Shown: in pieces, positions 12,472-14,302 of the stretch
Layout: each line of letters starts with the position of its first letter
How positions within the stretch are numbered: the stretch's first letter is position 1
Source of the DNA: Candidatus Mesolinea sp. UBA5823
Lineage (GTDB): Bacteria > Chloroflexota > Anaerolineae > Anaerolineales > Anaerolineaceae
Assembly: GCA_002417685.1 (NCBI GenBank)
Contig: DICP01000006.1
Location: forward strand, 19,629 to 33,930
Reading direction: 5' to 3'
DNA: 14,302 bases
The notes under the pieces: model-generated
What the model saw: the letters and a program-made list of their open reading frames with translations, nothing else
What the model was told of the DNA's origin: nothing
The model's database searches: none
Made by a program: the position numbers and the translations under genes

Positions 12472-14302
12472 GATTCGGGGGGTCAACTTCCACAATCCAG
12501 CCACGCAGCGGCAGCCCCTGCAAGAGTGGGACTGGGTTTGGGCCGCGCAAAATGATTTGCCAGCGGAAGCGGCCATACAGCTTTCGTGTATAACAAGGCA
12601 CCGGGCCGATGAAATCGGTCTCTTTCATTCCCAGGCTTATGATTTCCTCGCTGAGGATGTTGGCTAGCTCCCGGGCAACGCCTTCGCACTTGGCTTCGTT
12701 GGTATGCCGATATTCCAGACGTACTAAGCGCGCAAAGGGTGGGTAGGAAAGTTCTCGACGCTGTGCGAGCTCCTGGCGGTAGAAACCTTCAAAATCGTGC
12801 TTTGAGGCAGCTTGGATGACGTAATTCTCTGGCTCATAAGTCTGCAAGATTACCTTGCTGCCCAGCGGGCTGCGCCCGGCACGCCCGCTCACCTGGGTGA
12901 GTACCTGAAATGTGCGCTCGGCAGCGCGATAGTCGGGCAGCTTGAGGCCCACTTCTGCCAAAATGATGCCAACCAAAGTGACCAGCGGTAAGTCTAAGCC
13001 TTTAGCCAGCATCTGCGTGCCGATGAGGATATCGGCGTGGTGTGCGCTGAAGTGCGAGAGGATGAGCTCGTGGGCATCTTTCGTCGTGGTGGTTTCAGCA
13101 TCCCAGCGTAAGATGCGCGCTTGCGGAAATTGCTTGCTAACCAATGTTTCCAACCGTTCGGTGCCAATGCCCATCTGACGGATTTGCTTGCTGCCGCAAT
13201 GTGGGCATTTGGTTGGCATTTTACGGGTATATCCACAGATATGGCAGAGTAGCCCGCCGCGATCGCGATGGTAAACCAGGGGGGTGAGATCACGCGGGCA
13301 AGTGATCGCCTCACCGCACTCGCGGCAAAACACATAAGTGGCGCTGCCTTTGCGGTTGAGGAAGAGAATCGCCTGCTGGTTATCCGCCAACACCTGGCTG
13401 AGGGCGCTTTGCAATGCACGCGAAAGCACATGAGAGTTGCCGCTGGTCAGCTCCGCGCGCATGTCCACCACCTCCACAGGCGGCAGGTCTAAGCTGAGCA
13501 GAGCTTCACCTGCTGGCAGCTCTGGCAATTGAATGTGCAGGTGAGCGGCTTGCTGCTCTATGGCTTGGCGGTGTGCCAAGATGCGTCGCGGCATCTCGAG
13601 CAAGGTCCATATCCCACGCTGTGCCTTGTAATACTGGGTGATGCGCGGGGTGGCACTGCCAAAAATCAAGTTGGCATTGCAGATCTGCGCATAAGCCTCG
13701 GCTGTCTCGACGGCATGATAAAAAGGCTCACGGTCGGTTTGATCGTAAGATTCATGATCGCACTCGTCCAGTACAATTAAGCCTAACTTAGGCAGCGGCA
13801 CAAAAAGCCCGCTGCGTGCCCCCACGATGACTGAAAGGTCACCTTGGCGTGCGCGCCGCCAAGTGTCATAAAGCTCACCCTCTGAGAGTTTGGAGTGGTA
13901 CAGCCCCACTTGGTTGGGGAAGCGTGCCATATAACGCCGCACAGCTTGCGGGGTCATCGAAATTTCGGGCACGAGAATAAGGGCTTGCTTTCCCTGGGCT
14001 AACACCTGCTCTACCGCCCGCAGATAAATTTCCGTCTTGCCAGAACCGGTCACGCCATGCAATAAAACGGGTTTACTTTCTGGCTTGCCCAGTAAAGGTG
14101 CGATCTGATCCCAAACTTGCTGCTGATCGCTGGTAAGTGTGGGCGGCTCTGTTAGTGTGGCTTCGATTTTGTCCAGCGGGTCGCGCCAAACCTCAGTTTC
14201 GTTGAAGTGCAGGTACCCTCGCTCTGCCAAGGCTTTGAGATCCGTGTAAGAAGCGCCGGTTTGCGCATAAATCCAAGAGAAATCCACCGGGAAGGCTTCC
14301 TG
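12464..14302 (-). CDS. priA: Primosomal protein N' (PriA) helicase, C-terminal part
   Basis: Partial: open at the window edge, about 612 residues seen, of the 730-830 typical for PriA. The ORF's first possible start, a GTG at 14287, is an internal valine, since the frame runs on upstream (QEAFP before VDFSW). PriA is a 3'-5' helicase that restarts stalled forks by loading DnaB. Seen in order: LTSDQQQVW, Walker A GVTGSGKT, VGARSGLFVPLP, a Walker B with LDECDHESY, GSATP, LFLNRKGSA, the Cys-rich zinc region, IGTERLE, GTQMLAKGLDLP and QVSGRAGR. Two deviations: the usual DEEH box reads DECD, and in the zinc region the second CPxC pair reads CPRD, so one of eight Cys ligands is Asp. The other helicase motifs are intact. 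It ends with TAA at 12464-12466, where a promoter for the next gene begins. Confidence 0.93.
   Translation of the reverse strand, partial: QEAFPVDFSWIYAQTGASYTDLKALAERGYLHFNETEVWRDPLDKIEATLTEPPTLTSDQQQVWDQIAPLLGKPESKPVLLHGVTGSGKTEIYLRAVEQVLAQGKQALILVPEISMTPQAVRRYMARFPNQVGLYHSKLSEGELYDTWRRARQGDLSVIVGARSGLFVPLPKLGLIVLDECDHESYDQTDREPFYHAVETAEAYAQICNANLIFGSATPRITQYYKAQRGIWTLLEMPRRILAHRQAIEQQAAHLHIQLPELPAGEALLSLDLPPVEVVDMRAELTSGNSHVLSRALQSALSQVLADNQQAILFLNRKGSATYVFCRECGEAITCPRDLTPLVYHRDRGGLLCHICGYTRKMPTKCPHCGSKQIRQMGIGTERLETLVSKQFPQARILRWDAETTTTKDAHELILSHFSAHHADILIGTQMLAKGLDLPLVTLVGIILAEVGLKLPDYRAAERTFQVLTQVSGRAGRSPLGSKVILQTYEPENYVIQAASKHDFEGFYRQELAQRRELSYPPFARLVRLEYRHTNEAKCEGVARELANILSEEIISLGMKETDFIGPVPCYTRKLYGRFRWQIILRGPNPVPLLQGLPLRGWIVEVDPPNLL

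Noticed and set aside
1..14302. tRNA, rRNA, CRISPR array, transposase or integrase
   Set aside because: No regular repeat-spacer pattern and no DDE or tyrosine-recombinase protein were seen. No cloverleaf-like block with a T-loop motif was noticed in the gene gaps.

Overview
The window reads as a bacterial chromosome of medium GC content, densely packed with housekeeping-type genes. A HerA-NurA DNA-end-processing operon in a bacterium, a lipoprotein with a SIMPL domain, and a divergent PriA together suggest Chloroflexota, perhaps an Anaerolineae-like lineage. That assignment is an inference from gene content and protein style; there is no rRNA or other marker in the window to prove it. I saw no insertion sequence, CRISPR array, tRNA, rRNA or phage gene.

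Layout. (1) At 1-462 (+) is the C-terminal end of cdsA (phosphatidate cytidylyltransferase), closed by an intrinsic terminator. It converges on pgm (520-2163, -), a full-length alpha-phosphoglucomutase. (2) A 380-bp non-coding gap (2164-2543) holds a long-range, multi-stem inverted-repeat structure whose pairing is better on the minus strand (candidate small RNA, or a palindromic mobile remnant). It also holds two tandem hairpins behind the next gene. (3) At 2544-3272 (-) is a SIMPL-domain lipoprotein. It is divergent from (4) a tight plus-strand operon at 3552-9633: nurA nuclease, a small HAS-barrel-like protein, herA hexameric translocase, and a Rad50/SbcC-type SMC ATPase. The divergent 279-bp spacer carries promoter-like -10 boxes and several inverted and direct repeats. 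(5) Converging on rad50/sbcC, with a 20-nt overlap, is a minus-strand run 14302 to 9614: priA (5' end outside the window), a phosphoribosyltransferase, a 14-helix MFS transporter, and a nucleotidyltransferase-fold protein.

How the genes work together. The core of the window is the nurA / HAS / herA / rad50 operon. In archaea HerA and NurA form a complex that resects DNA ends together with Mre11-Rad50. Here Rad50 is encoded with HerA-NurA but no Mre11/SbcD is present between or beside them, and an extra HAS-barrel protein is inserted between nurA and herA. The genes are separated by 8 and 7 nt, or overlap by 14 nt, so they are very probably co-transcribed and translationally coupled. The cdsA and pgm genes are general metabolism (phospholipid and glycogen/sugar-phosphate). 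The priA-PRT-MFS-NTase run looks like an accessory operon without an obvious single pathway.
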